Shown: positions 1 through 8,647, counted from the first letter of the stretch. The stretch: 32,873 nucleotides of DNA from an uncultured Oscillospiraceae bacterium (GCA_934481445.1 CAKSPC010000032.1:1-32873); one strand, 5' to 3'. Numbers and translations are program-made. The notes: generated by a model not told the origin, from the sequence alone.

Positions 1-1
1 C

Positions 2-91
2 CTCGGGCTTATCGCGGTAAAGGCCGGATTCGCGGTGTCGAGGGCATTCATAAGGGTGAAAAAGCGCTGCGACAGGCTGAGGGGCTGGTGA
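2..91 (+). CDS. C-terminal end of a probable DUF1700-type membrane protein (partial)
   Basis: The second forward frame is open from the window edge to a TGA at 89-91 and encodes 29 residues, starting LGLIAVKAGFAVSRAFIRV and ending in a basic tail. A hydrophobic stretch followed by a basic cytoplasmic tail fits the end of a small membrane protein. In many Firmicutes a DUF1700 (HAAS-type) membrane protein lies directly before a DUF4097 protein, as would be the case here, so I infer that family from context. The stop lies two bases before the next ATG, consistent with translational coupling. Most of the gene is outside the window, so the family is unproven. Confidence 0.5.
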   Translation, partial: LGLIAVKAGFAVSRAFIRVKKRCDRLRGW

Positions 92-93
92 GC

Positions 94-852
94 ATGGAAC
101 GTGTTGTAAACAGGCTGCTGGTCGTTACGGCGGTGATCGCGCTGGCATTCGGCGGGCTTGCGTTTCTGTTCAGGAACTCCGCGCACGATTCTCTCAGTAA
201 GGACGACATCACGCTGCCGTTCTGCGAGTACATAGATATTGAACTGCTGCGGCTGGATGTGACCGTCATCCCGACGGACGAAAGCGAGATACGCATAAGC
301 TACATCGATGATGTGCCGATAAACGTTGATACGGACTACAACAAAATAACGATATCCGAAAGCGATGATTTCGTGATATCGCTGTTTGCAGGCTCCCGCA
401 GCGACCTCGGGCTTTATGTATATCTCCCGCGGGAGATATACCGCAGCGTAAGGATATCCACCGGCAGCGGAAACGTGAATGTCGGCATGGTGGACAGCGA
501 GATGCTTTCCGTGGCGACGGACAGCGGCGACATCTTATGGGAGAATGCCTGCTGCCTTGGGAATATCTCGTCCTCGACGGGGAATGTGCGGATAGTTTTC
601 GATACGGTGGTTTCCGAAACCTCGGTAATGCTGCGCAGGGGCGACGCGGAGATAATTCTTCCCGAAAAAAGCTCGACGTCGCTTGATTTTCAGACCGACA
701 CGGGCGAGTGCGTCACCGGTCTTGTCAGCGGGGAAATATACGGCAGCTTTATGTACAGCTTCAACGGTGGCTCCCGGGTGATACACGCGTCGATAGACGA
801 GGGGACCCTTACGGTTTCCGAAAAAGCACGGGACAGCAGCGGAAAGGATTAA
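94..852 (+). CDS. DUF4097-family beta-helical membrane-anchored protein
   Basis: About 252 residues. One N-terminal membrane segment (roughly residues 8-27, LLVVTAVIALAFGGLAFLF) is followed by a beta-rich extracytoplasmic region with recurring short strand units such as RISTGSGNVNVG, VATDSGDILW, SSSTGNVRIVF and QTDTGECVTGL. The repeated S/DTG-type turns are typical of the DUF4097 'putative adhesin' beta-helix. In Firmicutes these proteins often sit with a PadR regulator and a DUF1700 protein, and are thought to take part in envelope sensing; their exact function is not established. I chose ATG 94 because GAGGGG at 79-84 sits nine bases upstream. A GTG at 88 is possible but too close to that site. 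The gene heads a tightly packed operon running to 4871. Confidence 0.7.
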   Translation: MERVVNRLLVVTAVIALAFGGLAFLFRNSAHDSLSKDDITLPFCEYIDIELLRLDVTVIPTDESEIRISYIDDVPINVDTDYNKITISESDDFVISLFAGSRSDLGLYVYLPREIYRSVRISTGSGNVNVGMVDSEMLSVATDSGDILWENACCLGNISSSTGNVRIVFDTVVSETSVMLRRGDAEIILPEKSSTSLDFQTDTGECVTGLVSGEIYGSFMYSFNGGSRVIHASIDEGTLTVSEKARDSSGKD

Positions 853-856
853 ATAA

Positions 857-1264
857 ATGAAACAGTTCAGACAGGTTCTTACAATAACATCGGACACGCC
901 CGAGCAGTTCTTCAACCTTTCTTACGAGGTAGAGGCGTGCCTGCGCAGAAGCTCCGTATCCGAGGGAATATGCGTGGTCATTTCACAGCACAGCACCTCC
1001 GCGGTGTTTCTCGAAAACGACAACGAGGCTCTGTATGAGGACTGGCGGCGCCTGCTGGATACGCTTGTTAATAACGAAACCAGATACAAGGTGGATTATT
1101 CCAGCGCGGGCGCAGGGCATTTAAGGCAGATGCTGCTCGGCGGGTCGGTGACCATTCCCGTTTCTGAGGGAAGGCTCGACCTCGGCCCGCGCCAGTACAT
1201 AATGTACGGCGATTTCGACGGCTGCCGCGAGAAGAACGTTATTGTTAAAATTATCGGAGAATAA
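857..1264 (+). CDS. YjbQ family protein (UPF0047)
   Basis: A 135-residue protein of the YjbQ/UPF0047 (TIGR00149) family, full length for the family. Recognisable blocks are the central HSTSAVFLENDNEAL (family HTTxAL..NE), the AGHLRQMLLGGSVTIPV block (family aHLkasLLGsS..iPv) and the C-terminal RLDLGPRQYIMYGDFDGCREK (family G.L.LGtWQ.I...EFDGPR). Members form trimers; some show weak thiamine-phosphate synthase activity in vitro, and the physiological role is unsettled. It starts four bases after the upstream stop, behind GGAAAGGAT, so it is co-transcribed with the DUF4097 gene. No link to thiamine genes is visible nearby. Confidence 0.85.
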   Translation: MKQFRQVLTITSDTPEQFFNLSYEVEACLRRSSVSEGICVVISQHSTSAVFLENDNEALYEDWRRLLDTLVNNETRYKVDYSSAGAGHLRQMLLGGSVTIPVSEGRLDLGPRQYIMYGDFDGCREKNVIVKIIGE

Positions 1265-1272
1265 ATACTGAA

Positions 1273-2217
1273 ATGCTTTCTGTAATAATTCCTGCCTATA
1301 ACGAGCATGAAATCATAAAAAACACCGCGTCCGTGGTCGCGGGGATACTCGACGGTGAGAACATTCCTTTCGAGATACTTTTCGTCGACGACGGCTCCCG
1401 CGACAACACATGGGACGAGATACGCGCCGCTTCGGAAGCGGACGGGCGCGTGCGCGGGCTGCGGTTTTCGCGCAATTTCGGAAAAGAGGGCGCGATATTC
1501 GCGGGGCTTCATTCTGCGGCGGGGGAGTGCGCTGTGCTTATCGACTGCGACCTTCAGCATCCTCCTGCCATTATCCCGAAAATGTATCGTATGTGGGAAA
1601 ACGGCGCGGAGGTCGTTGAGGCGAGAAAATCCTCCCGAGGGAAAGAAAGCGGCATTCATAAAATGTTCGCAGGCTGGTTTTACGGGATAATGAAGCGTTC
1701 TTCGGGCATAAACCTTGACGGCGCGAGCGATTTCAAGCTTCTTGACAGAAAGGTCATTGACGCGCTGTGCGAGCTTCCCGAGAGGATGACATTTTTCCGC
1801 GCGCTTTCGGGCTGGGTAGGATTCAAAACGGAAACGGTGATGTTCGATGTTGCTCCCCGCGCGGCGGGAACGACAAAATGGAATTTCGGCAAGCTGTTCA
1901 GGTTCGCTGTGAATTCCATCACGTCTTTCACGAATTTCCCGATGCACATCATCACGGTGGTCGGCGTTATTTTCGGCATATTTGCGGTGATACTCGGCAT
2001 ACAGACGCTGGTGAACTATTTCTGCGGAAATGCGCAGGAGGGCTTTTCGACGGTGATACTGCTGATACTTATTGTCGGCGCCTGCGTGATGGTGGGGATA
2101 GGCATAATCGGCTTCTACCTCTCGAAAATATATGAGGAAATCAAACAGCGCCCGAGGTATATCATCTCCGAGCGCATAGGTGACGTAAAAAAGCAAACAG
2201 CGGGGGAAAGCAAATGA
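1273..2217 (+). CDS. GT2 bactoprenol-phosphate sugar transferase (CsbB/GtrB/DPM1-like)
   Basis: A 314-residue family 2 glycosyltransferase. The GT-A domain opens with SVIIPAYNEHEII, followed by the nucleotide-sugar motif ILFVDDGSRDNT and the metal-binding DCDLQHPP. Two C-terminal membrane helices (about 222-247 and 258-285) precede a cytoplasmic YLSKIYEEIKQRPRYII tail typical of GtrB/CsbB/YkcC. Such enzymes attach glucose or GlcNAc to undecaprenyl phosphate on the cytoplasmic face. Its stop overlaps the next start (ATGA at 2214-2217). The next gene is YfhO-like, the same pairing as csbB-yfhO of Bacillus, where the lipid-linked sugar is used to decorate lipoteichoic acid. The sugar and acceptor here cannot be read from sequence. 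I see no GtcA-type flippase in the window. Confidence 0.88.
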   Translation: MLSVIIPAYNEHEIIKNTASVVAGILDGENIPFEILFVDDGSRDNTWDEIRAASEADGRVRGLRFSRNFGKEGAIFAGLHSAAGECAVLIDCDLQHPPAIIPKMYRMWENGAEVVEARKSSRGKESGIHKMFAGWFYGIMKRSSGINLDGASDFKLLDRKVIDALCELPERMTFFRALSGWVGFKTETVMFDVAPRAAGTTKWNFGKLFRFAVNSITSFTNFPMHIITVVGVIFGIFAVILGIQTLVNYFCGNAQEGFSTVILLILIVGACVMVGIGIIGFYLSKIYEEIKQRPRYIISERIGDVKKQTAGESK

Positions 2218-4871
2218 AGCAGCGGCTGCTGAAAGTATGGGATTTTATCTGCAGGAACAGGGCATATTTCCTGGCGTTTATACTGCCCGTCGCCATACTT
2301 TTCGTTTCGTACATAATTTTCGGCGTATGGCCGTTCGGGGAGAGGTCTGTGCTCTCCCTTGACCTTAACGCGCAGTATGTGTATTATTTCGATTATATGT
2401 ACGATGTTTTCGCGGGAAAAGAGAGCCTTTTCTACTGCTGGAGCAGGAATCTTTCCGGCGAATTTATGGGTATAATCGGATATTATCTCGCGAGCCCGTT
2501 CAACTGGCTTGTGTGGATATATCCCCGCACGATGATAACCGAGGGGCTAATGACTATGATGCTCGCAAAGGCGGGCGCGTCGGGGCTTACGATGGCTTTC
2601 CTGCTGAAAAAGCACCGCGGCTATTCCAACATGACGGCTCTGCTGTTTTCGGTGATGTATGCGCTGTGCGGCTTCTTTGTGGTGCAGACCATGAACCCGA
2701 TGTGGCTGGACGGGCTGGTTGCCCTGCCGCCGGTCGTGATGGGCGTTGAGCGGGTCTGCGACAAGCGGAAGTTCGCGCTGTATGTCGTTTCGCTGGTGTA
2801 TATTTTTGCGTCGAATTTCTACATCGGATACATGATAGGCATTTTCTCTGCGCTGTATTTCCTGTACTACATTTTCTCGGGAAAGAGCGTAAACAGGCGC
2901 TTCGGGCAGAAGTGCGCGGCGGCGGTCGTTTATGCTGCGGCGTCGGTTTCGGCGATACTTATGTCCTGCTTCATGATACTGCCGGTTTACAAATCGCTTT
3001 CCAACGGAAAATTCGCGTTTTCAACTCCGGATTATTCCCCGGCGGAAAACTTCAACATCGCTGATATTTTCATCAAGCTTTTCCCCACGACATACGACAC
3101 CGTGCGGATGGAGGGGCTTCCGATACTGTACTGCGGAACGCTGGCGCTTATTTTCGCGGTGGTTTATTTCTGCGTGAAAAAATTCCCCGCGCGGGAGCGT
3201 ATCGCAGGCGGAATGCTTATCGGCGTGCTGGTGCTTTCAATGTACATTCGTCCGCTGGACATGATGTGGCACGGAGGACAGCTTCCTAACTGGCTTCCTT
3301 ACAGATACAGCTTTATTATCAGCTTCCTGCTGGTGCTTTTCGGCGCGCAGGCGTTTGATAATATCCGCAGCGTAAGGGGAAAGGTTCTCGGCGGGGCGTC
3401 CGTGGGGCTTACGGGCGTGCTGCTTTACTGCGACCTGAATGCGGGACACGAGTATTTTGATACAACGCTGATAATCGTTATCCCGCTGCTTGTGCTGGCG
3501 GTGACGGCGCCTATGGCTTACGCCTGCAAAAAGCGCGGAAACAAGCTTTCAATGCGCATCGCAATGGTGTCGCTGGTGAGCCTCGAGGCGCTGTTAAATA
3601 CTTCAGTGTCGCTGTATGATATGGATGACGATATCGTGTTTTCCGACCGCTCCACCTATCGCGGCGATATACCCTTTACCCGCGGAATAACCGAGCAGAT
3701 ACATGAGATGGACGACGGCTTCTATCGCATGGAAAAGACATATCACCGCTGCGTCAACGATGATATCGCCCTGCGTATGTACGGCATGAGCCACAGCTCC
3801 AGCACGCTTAATGCAAAGGCGATTTCGCTGCTGGGATCGCTCGGCTTTTCATCAAGGGAGCACTATACCAGATACGACGGCGCGACAATGCTGACGGATG
3901 ATATTTTCGGCGTTAAGTATGTGCTTTCCAGGTACAAATGCTATGTGCCGTATGAGGATACGGTTGACATTGAAAACGAGATAGGCGTTACCGTTTACGA
4001 AAACAAGGACGCCCTGCCCATTGCGTACCTTGCGGATACAAAGGTCATAGGATACAACTGCGACGAAACCTCGCCGTTCCTTGTTCAGAACAGGCTTGCA
4101 AACGTGCTTTCCGGCGACCTGCCGCTGACGATATTCCGCCCGATAAACGAGCTGGAGTTCGACAGCGACAACATCAAGACGGGCACGACGACCGACGCGC
4201 ATTATTCTTACCGCAAGAAAAATGAGGACGAGCCCGCGTGGATATCCTACGATGTCACCATGCCCGCCGACGGCGAGGTGTATATGTACCTCCCCACGGA
4301 TTACGAGCGTGAAACGCAGCTTTATGTCGACGGTCAGTACCGCTCCAACTATTTTAAATATGAAAATTACAGCATAGAATACATCGGTAATTATTCCGAG
4401 GGCAAAACGTTCAATGTAAGGCTTGATTTGCAGGAAAACGCGGTATATTACAAATCCGCGCAGTTCTACTATATCACTCCGAGCTCGCTTGAAAAATTCA
4501 GCGAGGAAATGCACGGCATGAACGCGGATACGGCCGTAACGCGTGATTCGGGCACACATCTGACGATAAATGTGAACGCCGCGGAGGACCGCGCGCTGTT
4601 CACCACCATACCCTGCGAGGAGGGATGGACGGCGTACATTGACGGCGGGGAAACCGAGATAAAGTCCTGTCTGGATGAATCGCTGATATGCCTTGAGGTG
4701 CCTGAAGGAGAACATACCATAGTATTGTCGTTTTTCCCTGCGGGGTTAAAGGCGGGACTTATCCTCAGCGCGGGCGGACTGATGATGTTTATTATCATGC
4801 TTCTCGGAGGCATGGAAGCGAAAAAAATAAAGGAATCTCAGGCAAAATCCGAGGGTGATGACAGACTTTAA
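2214..4871 (+). CDS. YfhO family GT-C membrane glycosyltransferase
   Basis: 885 residues. The N-terminal half is a polytopic membrane domain of about a dozen helices. It opens with the family signature around residues 48-85: LSLDLNAQYVYYFDY, with acidic D50 in the first external loop where GT-C enzymes hold a catalytic Asp, then GIIGYYLASPFNWLVW. A large extracytoplasmic region (about 500-840) follows, then one last membrane helix (KAGLILSAGGLMMFIIMLLG) and a charged tail. YfhO proteins are proposed to transfer sugar from undecaprenyl phosphate to lipoteichoic acid or another surface polymer outside the membrane. Direct coupling to the GT2 gene supports that role. It is the last gene of this operon; no clear hairpin terminator follows. 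Confidence 0.87.
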   Translation: MKQRLLKVWDFICRNRAYFLAFILPVAILFVSYIIFGVWPFGERSVLSLDLNAQYVYYFDYMYDVFAGKESLFYCWSRNLSGEFMGIIGYYLASPFNWLVWIYPRTMITEGLMTMMLAKAGASGLTMAFLLKKHRGYSNMTALLFSVMYALCGFFVVQTMNPMWLDGLVALPPVVMGVERVCDKRKFALYVVSLVYIFASNFYIGYMIGIFSALYFLYYIFSGKSVNRRFGQKCAAAVVYAAASVSAILMSCFMILPVYKSLSNGKFAFSTPDYSPAENFNIADIFIKLFPTTYDTVRMEGLPILYCGTLALIFAVVYFCVKKFPARERIAGGMLIGVLVLSMYIRPLDMMWHGGQLPNWLPYRYSFIISFLLVLFGAQAFDNIRSVRGKVLGGASVGLTGVLLYCDLNAGHEYFDTTLIIVIPLLVLAVTAPMAYACKKRGNKLSMRIAMVSLVSLEALLNTSVSLYDMDDDIVFSDRSTYRGDIPFTRGITEQIHEMDDGFYRMEKTYHRCVNDDIALRMYGMSHSSSTLNAKAISLLGSLGFSSREHYTRYDGATMLTDDIFGVKYVLSRYKCYVPYEDTVDIENEIGVTVYENKDALPIAYLADTKVIGYNCDETSPFLVQNRLANVLSGDLPLTIFRPINELEFDSDNIKTGTTTDAHYSYRKKNEDEPAWISYDVTMPADGEVYMYLPTDYERETQLYVDGQYRSNYFKYENYSIEYIGNYSEGKTFNVRLDLQENAVYYKSAQFYYITPSSLEKFSEEMHGMNADTAVTRDSGTHLTINVNAAEDRALFTTIPCEEGWTAYIDGGETEIKSCLDESLICLEVPEGEHTIVLSFFPAGLKAGLILSAGGLMMFIIMLLGGMEAKKIKESQAKSEGDDRL

Positions 4872-4934
4872 CGCTTTATTTTAATATAACTGCGCGAAGT
4901 CCCCGAAAGTGAGTAAAAAAAACTTGCCGAACGC

Positions 4935-4963
4935 TTGACAATGCCGGTGATGTTTGCTATAAT
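4935..4963 (+). promoter_or_regulatory. Sigma-A promoter of ilvBNC
   Basis: Perfect consensus: TTGACA at 4935-4940, a 17-base spacer and TATAAT at 4958-4963, with an extended -10 TGC just before it. Transcription should start near 4970, giving a leader of about 65 bases to the ilvB start. That is too short for a T-box or a classical branched-chain attenuator, and none is seen. Confidence 0.9.
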
Positions 4964-5034
4964 AAAGGGAGCATTATAGTCGGGTTATGCCTGATGAATG
5001 TGCCGCAACTTTCCCCGAAAGGAAGATCCACAGT

Positions 5035-6663
5035 TTGAGTAAAGTCCGTATGACAGTCGCAAAGGCAATGACGGAATGCCTTAAAGCAGAGGGGATCACC
5101 ACCGTTTTCGGCTATCCCGGCGCGGCGATCTGCCCTTTTTACGATGAATTATATAATACAGATATACGCCATGTGCTGGTTCGCCATGAGGTGAACGGCG
5201 GCCACGCTGCCAGCGGCTACGCCCGCATAACCGGCAAGCCCGCCGTTGCCATCGCAACATCGGGTCCCGGCGCGCTGAACCTTATCACCGCAATTGCCAC
5301 CGCGTACATGGATTCCGTGCCGATGGTCGTTATCACGGGACAGGTGAATTCCGACCAGATCGGCCGCGACGTGTTCCAGGAAGCGGATATCACCGGTTCT
5401 GCGGAGCCGTTCGTAAAGCACAGCTACCTTTTAAAGCACCCCGAGGATACCGCGGAGGTGTTCAAAAAGGCGTTCTATATCGCGGGCACGGGCAGAAGAG
5501 GCCCTGTGCTGATAGATATTCCGTACGATGTTCAGAAATCCGAGATAGATTTTGAGTATCCCGAAACCGTTGACATCCGCTCCTACCGTCCGAGCACACT
5601 CGGAAACGGCTATCAGATAAAGCGCGCCGTTCAGGCGATCAAGGATGCAAAGCGCCCGCTTATCTGTGCAGGCGGCGGTCTGTTCACCGGCGACGGCGTA
5701 CACCTTATGAGAATGCTCGCGGAAATCACCGATGTTCCCGTGGTTTCCACCATGATGGGACTCGGCGCGATGCCGTCGAAGAGCCCGCTTTATTATGGTA
5801 TGCTCGGTATGCACGGATGCAGGGCGGCGAATGCTGCGGTCAATTCCTGCGATACGCTGATACTGCTGGGCGCCCGCGTTGGCGACAGAGCCATTGCGGC
5901 AATGAAGCAGCGCGACGATCTTACGGTGGTACATATTGATATCGACCCTGCCGAAATAGGCAAGAATATAGAGGCGCATATCCCGATCGTCGGCGATATC
6001 ACGCTGGTTCTCGGCCAGCTTCTCGAGCAGTTTGACGGGAAGCTTTCGCACGACGAATGGAAGGCGGAGCTTGACGCGCTGCGCGCGGACAAGCCAATTC
6101 TTCCCGCCCCCGAGGGCTGCGTAAACCCGAAGGAGTTTATCAGAGCGCTGGACAAGTTCCTGCCGGAGCGTTCCGTTGTTGTGGCGGACGTTGGTCAGAA
6201 TCAGATCTGGACAGCGGCGAATATTTCGCTGAACGACGGACGTTTCCTCACATCCGGCGGCATGGGCACGATGGGTTATTCCGTTCCCGCTGCGATAGGC
6301 GCCAAGGCTGCGGATCCCTCCGCGGAGGTTGTCGCGGTGTGCGGCGACGGTTCGTTCCAGATGCAGTCGATGGAGCTTGCTACGGCTATCCAGCATGGCA
6401 TAAATGTAAAGATAGTCGTTATGCGGAACAATTACCTCGGTATGGTCCGCGAGCTTCAGGAGAATGCTTACCACGGCAGACTGACGGCGGTTTCGCTTGA
6501 CGGAAGCCCGAGCTTCACCAAGCTTGCCGATGCCTACGGCATTGAAAATGTCCTTGTGGATTCGCCCGATAAAATGGAGGGCGCGATACAGCGCATGATC
6601 GCCTCCGATAAGCCGTTCCTCATCGAAGCGGTGGTCGGCGAATATGAAAAGACAATTCTTTGA
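5035..6663 (+). CDS. ilvB: Acetolactate synthase, large (catalytic) subunit
   Basis: About 542 residues. It is a ThDP-dependent enzyme condensing two pyruvates to acetolactate (valine/leucine) or pyruvate with 2-ketobutyrate (isoleucine). The N-terminal Pyr domain shows the motif VFGYPGAAICPFYD and the catalytic glutamate in LVRHEVNGGHAASGYAR. TSGPGALNLITAIATAYMDS, a central FAD-type domain and a C-terminal PP domain follow; the PP domain has the ThDP/Mg motif GDGSFQMQSMELATAIQHG ending NNYLGMVRE. The frame is open to an ATG at 4987, but that codon has no ribosome site and lies within 20 bases of the predicted transcript start. I prefer TTG 5035, which has AAAGGAAG at 5018-5025 and gives the usual length. 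The regulatory subunit follows 14 bases later. Confidence 0.93.
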   Translation: MSKVRMTVAKAMTECLKAEGITTVFGYPGAAICPFYDELYNTDIRHVLVRHEVNGGHAASGYARITGKPAVAIATSGPGALNLITAIATAYMDSVPMVVITGQVNSDQIGRDVFQEADITGSAEPFVKHSYLLKHPEDTAEVFKKAFYIAGTGRRGPVLIDIPYDVQKSEIDFEYPETVDIRSYRPSTLGNGYQIKRAVQAIKDAKRPLICAGGGLFTGDGVHLMRMLAEITDVPVVSTMMGLGAMPSKSPLYYGMLGMHGCRAANAAVNSCDTLILLGARVGDRAIAAMKQRDDLTVVHIDIDPAEIGKNIEAHIPIVGDITLVLGQLLEQFDGKLSHDEWKAELDALRADKPILPAPEGCVNPKEFIRALDKFLPERSVVVADVGQNQIWTAANISLNDGRFLTSGGMGTMGYSVPAAIGAKAADPSAEVVAVCGDGSFQMQSMELATAIQHGINVKIVVMRNNYLGMVRELQENAYHGRLTAVSLDGSPSFTKLADAYGIENVLVDSPDKMEGAIQRMIASDKPFLIEAVVGEYEKTIL

Positions 6664-6677
6664 TCGGGGGTGTCCGC

Positions 6678-7169
6678 ATGAAGCATACAATTTCAGTTTT
6701 GGTTGAAAACCACGCGGGCGTCCTTGCAAGAGTTGCAGGTCTGTTTGCCCGCAGAGGGTTCAATATAGACAGCCTCGCCGTAGGCGTCACCGACGACGAG
6801 CACGTTTCCAGAATAACCATTGTTGCCGACGGCAGCGACTACACCCTTGAACAAATTGAAAAGCAGCTCAACAAGCTTATAGACGTTATCAAGGTTAAGA
6901 CCCTCGCACCGGACAGCATGGTTTCCCGCGAGCTTGTGCTGATAAAGGTAAGCTGCACACCGAAGCAGCGCCCGGAGATAATCAGCATATGCGAGCTGGC
7001 GCAGGGCAAAATTTCCGATATCTGCGCAAATTCCATGACGATCGAAATATCCGACAGCAAGCAGCAGCTCGACAATTTTGAAGAGCTTCTCAAGCCCTAC
7101 GGAATAAAGGAGATCGTCCGCACCGGCACCATCGCCATGCAGAAAGGCGAACTTGCGGTTCGCATTTAA
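6678..7169 (+). CDS. ilvN: Acetolactate synthase, small (regulatory) subunit
   Basis: 163 residues, the usual length for the ACT-domain regulatory subunit that binds valine and activates the catalytic subunit. The N-terminal ACT domain starts MKHTISVLVENHAGVLARVA and continues with FARRGFNIDSLAVG, the standard signature. The C-terminal ALS_ss_C domain contains ELVLIKV and ends with EIVRTGTIAMQKG. I chose ATG 6678 because GGGGGTG at 6666-6672 lies at proper distance and the protein then begins like its homologues; an in-frame TTG at 6660 overlapping the ilvB stop is less likely. It lies between ilvB and ilvC in the operon. The symbol ilvH would be equally fitting. Confidence 0.93.
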   Translation: MKHTISVLVENHAGVLARVAGLFARRGFNIDSLAVGVTDDEHVSRITIVADGSDYTLEQIEKQLNKLIDVIKVKTLAPDSMVSRELVLIKVSCTPKQRPEIISICELAQGKISDICANSMTIEISDSKQQLDNFEELLKPYGIKEIVRTGTIAMQKGELAVRI

Positions 7170-7229
7170 ATTGTAAACCTCGCTGAATAAGCGTCGTATA
7201 TACTCAAATACATAAAGGAGATAATAACA

Positions 7230-8219
7230 ATGGCAAAGATGTATCATTCCGAAGACTGCAACCTGTCCCTGCTGGACGGCAAGACCGTTGCGATCATTGG
7301 CTACGGCTCCCAGGGCCACGCTCACGCACTGAACCTCAAGGACAGCGGCGTTAAGGTTGTTGTAGGTCTGTACGAGGGTTCCAAGAGCTGGAAGAAGGCT
7401 GAAGAAGCCGGTCTGGAAGTTACCACCGCTTTCGAGGCTGCAAAGAAGGCAGACATCATCATGATCCTTATCAACGATGAGAAGCAGGCTGATCTTTACA
7501 AGGAGTCCATCCTCCCGAACCTTACAGCAGGCAAGACCCTGATGTTCGCTCACGGCTTCAACATTCATTTCGGTCTGATCGTTCCTCCCGCAGACGTAGA
7601 CGTTGTAATGATCGCTCCCAAGGGCCCCGGCCACACTGTACGTTCCGAGTACACAGTAGGCAGAGGCGTTCCCTGCCTGGTAGCTGTACAGCAGGATGCG
7701 ACAGGCAGAGCGCTTGACACAGGTCTTGCATATGCAGCAGGCATCGGCGGTGCTCGCGCAGGCGTTCTCATGACCACCTTCAAGATGGAAACAGAAACCG
7801 ACCTCTTCGGCGAGCAGGCAGTTCTCTGCGGCGGTGTTACAGCCCTGATGAAGGCCGGCTTTGAAACACTGGTAGAGGCAGGCTACGATCCTCAGAACGC
7901 ATACTTCGAGTGCATCCACGAGATGAAGCTCATCGTTGACCTGATCTTCCAGGGCGGCTTCAGCAGAATGAGATACTCCATCTCCGACACCGCTGAGTTC
8001 GGCGATTACGAGACAGGTAAGCGTATCATCACCGAGGATACCAAGAAGGAAATGAAGAAGGTCCTGACCGAAATTCAGGATGGTACCTTCGCAAGCAAGT
8101 GGATCAACGAGAACAAGATCGGCAGAATGCACTTCAACGCGTGCCGCCGCATCGAGTCCGAGCACCAGCTCGAGAAGGTTGGCGCAGAGATCCGTAAGCT
8201 CTACGACTGGAACAAGTAA
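7230..8219 (+). CDS. ilvC: Ketol-acid reductoisomerase, class I
   Basis: 329 residues, class I length. It isomerises and reduces acetolactate to 2,3-dihydroxyisovalerate. The N-terminal Rossmann domain has [13 protein letters not shown] (residues 24-36). The C-terminal knotted domain has the Mg-binding D and E residues in the [21 protein letters not shown] region and the [17 protein letters not shown] region. The cofactor loop reads [10 protein letters not shown]: the two serines (S51, S53) that usually contact the NADPH 2'-phosphate are kept, but the usual Arg48 is Tyr. AAAGGAG lies upstream of the ATG. Codon use is strongly biased, like that of the ribosomal genes downstream, suggesting high expression. 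It ends the ilvBNC operon; no ilvD or leu genes are in the window. Confidence 0.96.
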   Translation: MAKMYHSEDCNLSLLDGKTVAIIGYGSQGHAHALNLKDSGVKVVVGLYEGSKSWKKAEEAGLEVTTAFEAAKKADIIMILINDEKQADLYKESILPNLTAGKTLMFAHGFNIHFGLIVPPADVDVVMIAPKGPGHTVRSEYTVGRGVPCLVAVQQDATGRALDTGLAYAAGIGGARAGVLMTTFKMETETDLFGEQAVLCGGVTALMKAGFETLVEAGYDPQNAYFECIHEMKLIVDLIFQGGFSRMRYSISDTAEFGDYETGKRIITEDTKKEMKKVLTEIQDGTFASKWINENKIGRMHFNACRRIESEHQLEKVGAEIRKLYDWNK

Positions 8220-8241
8220 TTACTTATCCTTTTGTAATTTC

Positions 8242-8274
8242 ATCCCCCGAAGAAATTCGGGGGATATTTGTTTC
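8242..8274 (+). terminator. Rho-independent terminator after ilvC
   Basis: Ten-base stem ATCCCCCGAA (8242-8251) and TTCGGGGGAT (8256-8265) around a GAAA tetraloop, followed by a modest T-rich tail. It separates the ilv operon from the next promoter. Confidence 0.85.
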
Positions 8275-8319
8275 AAAATTCTGATGTGCGTTATTTTTCT
8301 GTTTTTTTTCGGAAACCCC

Positions 8320-8348
8320 TTGACAAGTTATATATTATATGTTATAAT
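8320..8348 (+). promoter_or_regulatory. Sigma-A promoter of rpmG-secE-nusG-rplKA
   Basis: Perfect consensus: TTGACA at 8320-8325, 17-base spacer, TATAAT at 8343-8348. The transcript would carry a leader of about 125 bases before rpmG, containing a T-rich stretch (8369-8391) and a small reading frame at 8444-8467. Confidence 0.9.
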
Positions 8349-8443
8349 TGTATTACCTCGAATGGGGCTTATTTTTTTTGTGCAATTTTTGCCGAAGCGT
8401 TTGTCCCGTTAAATCCGCAATTCCGCGGCTGAGGGAGGCAATA

Positions 8444-8467
8444 ATGCCTGAAAAGGCAAGAAAATAG
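8444..8467 (+). CDS. Possible seven-codon leader peptide before rpmG
   Basis: ATG 8444 to TAG 8465-8467 encodes MPEKARK. It has its own strong ribosome site, GAGGGAGG at 8431-8438, five bases upstream. Its stop codon overlaps the AGGAGG that serves rpmG. This geometry would allow translational coupling or leader-peptide control of the ribosomal operon. It is too short to judge by coding statistics and may be a chance match. Confidence 0.35.
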   Translation: MPEKARK

Positions 8468-8479
8468 GAGGTGCCGAAA

Positions 8480-8629
8480 GTGAGAGTAAAAATTACACTG
8501 GCGTGTACAGAATGCAAACAGCGCAACTACAACACCATGAAGAACAAGAAGAACGACCCCGACAGACTTGAAATGAACAAGTACTGCAGATTCTGCAAGA
8601 AGCATACTCTTCATAAGGAAACAAAGTAA
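8480..8629 (+). CDS. rpmG: 50S ribosomal protein L33, zinc-binding form
   Basis: 49 residues from a GTG start with AGGAGG at 8466-8471. It contains two CxxC pairs, C9/C12 in [11 protein letters not shown] and C36/C39 in [16 protein letters not shown], which form the zinc ribbon of the zinc-containing ('C+') L33 type. The length is exactly typical. The gene heads the segment rpmG-secE-nusG-rplK-rplA, the standard bacterial order. Zinc-containing L33 forms are commonly paired elsewhere in a genome with a Cys-free paralogue used under zinc shortage; none is visible in this window. Confidence 0.95.
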   Translation: MRVKITLACTECKQRNYNTMKNKKNDPDRLEMNKYCRFCKKHTLHKETK

Positions 8630-8647
8630 TCATAAGGAGGATTCAAG

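Noticed and set aside
4964..5034. T-box or leader-peptide attenuator before ilvB
   Set aside because: The leader is only about 65 bases, with no T-box sequence, no run of Leu/Ile/Val codons and no terminator hairpin.
6693..8165. 490-residue minus-strand open frame over ilvN and ilvC
   Set aside because: It lies antisense to two clearly recognised genes, has no family resemblance and no upstream ribosome site. Biased codon use in ilvC keeps the antisense frame open.
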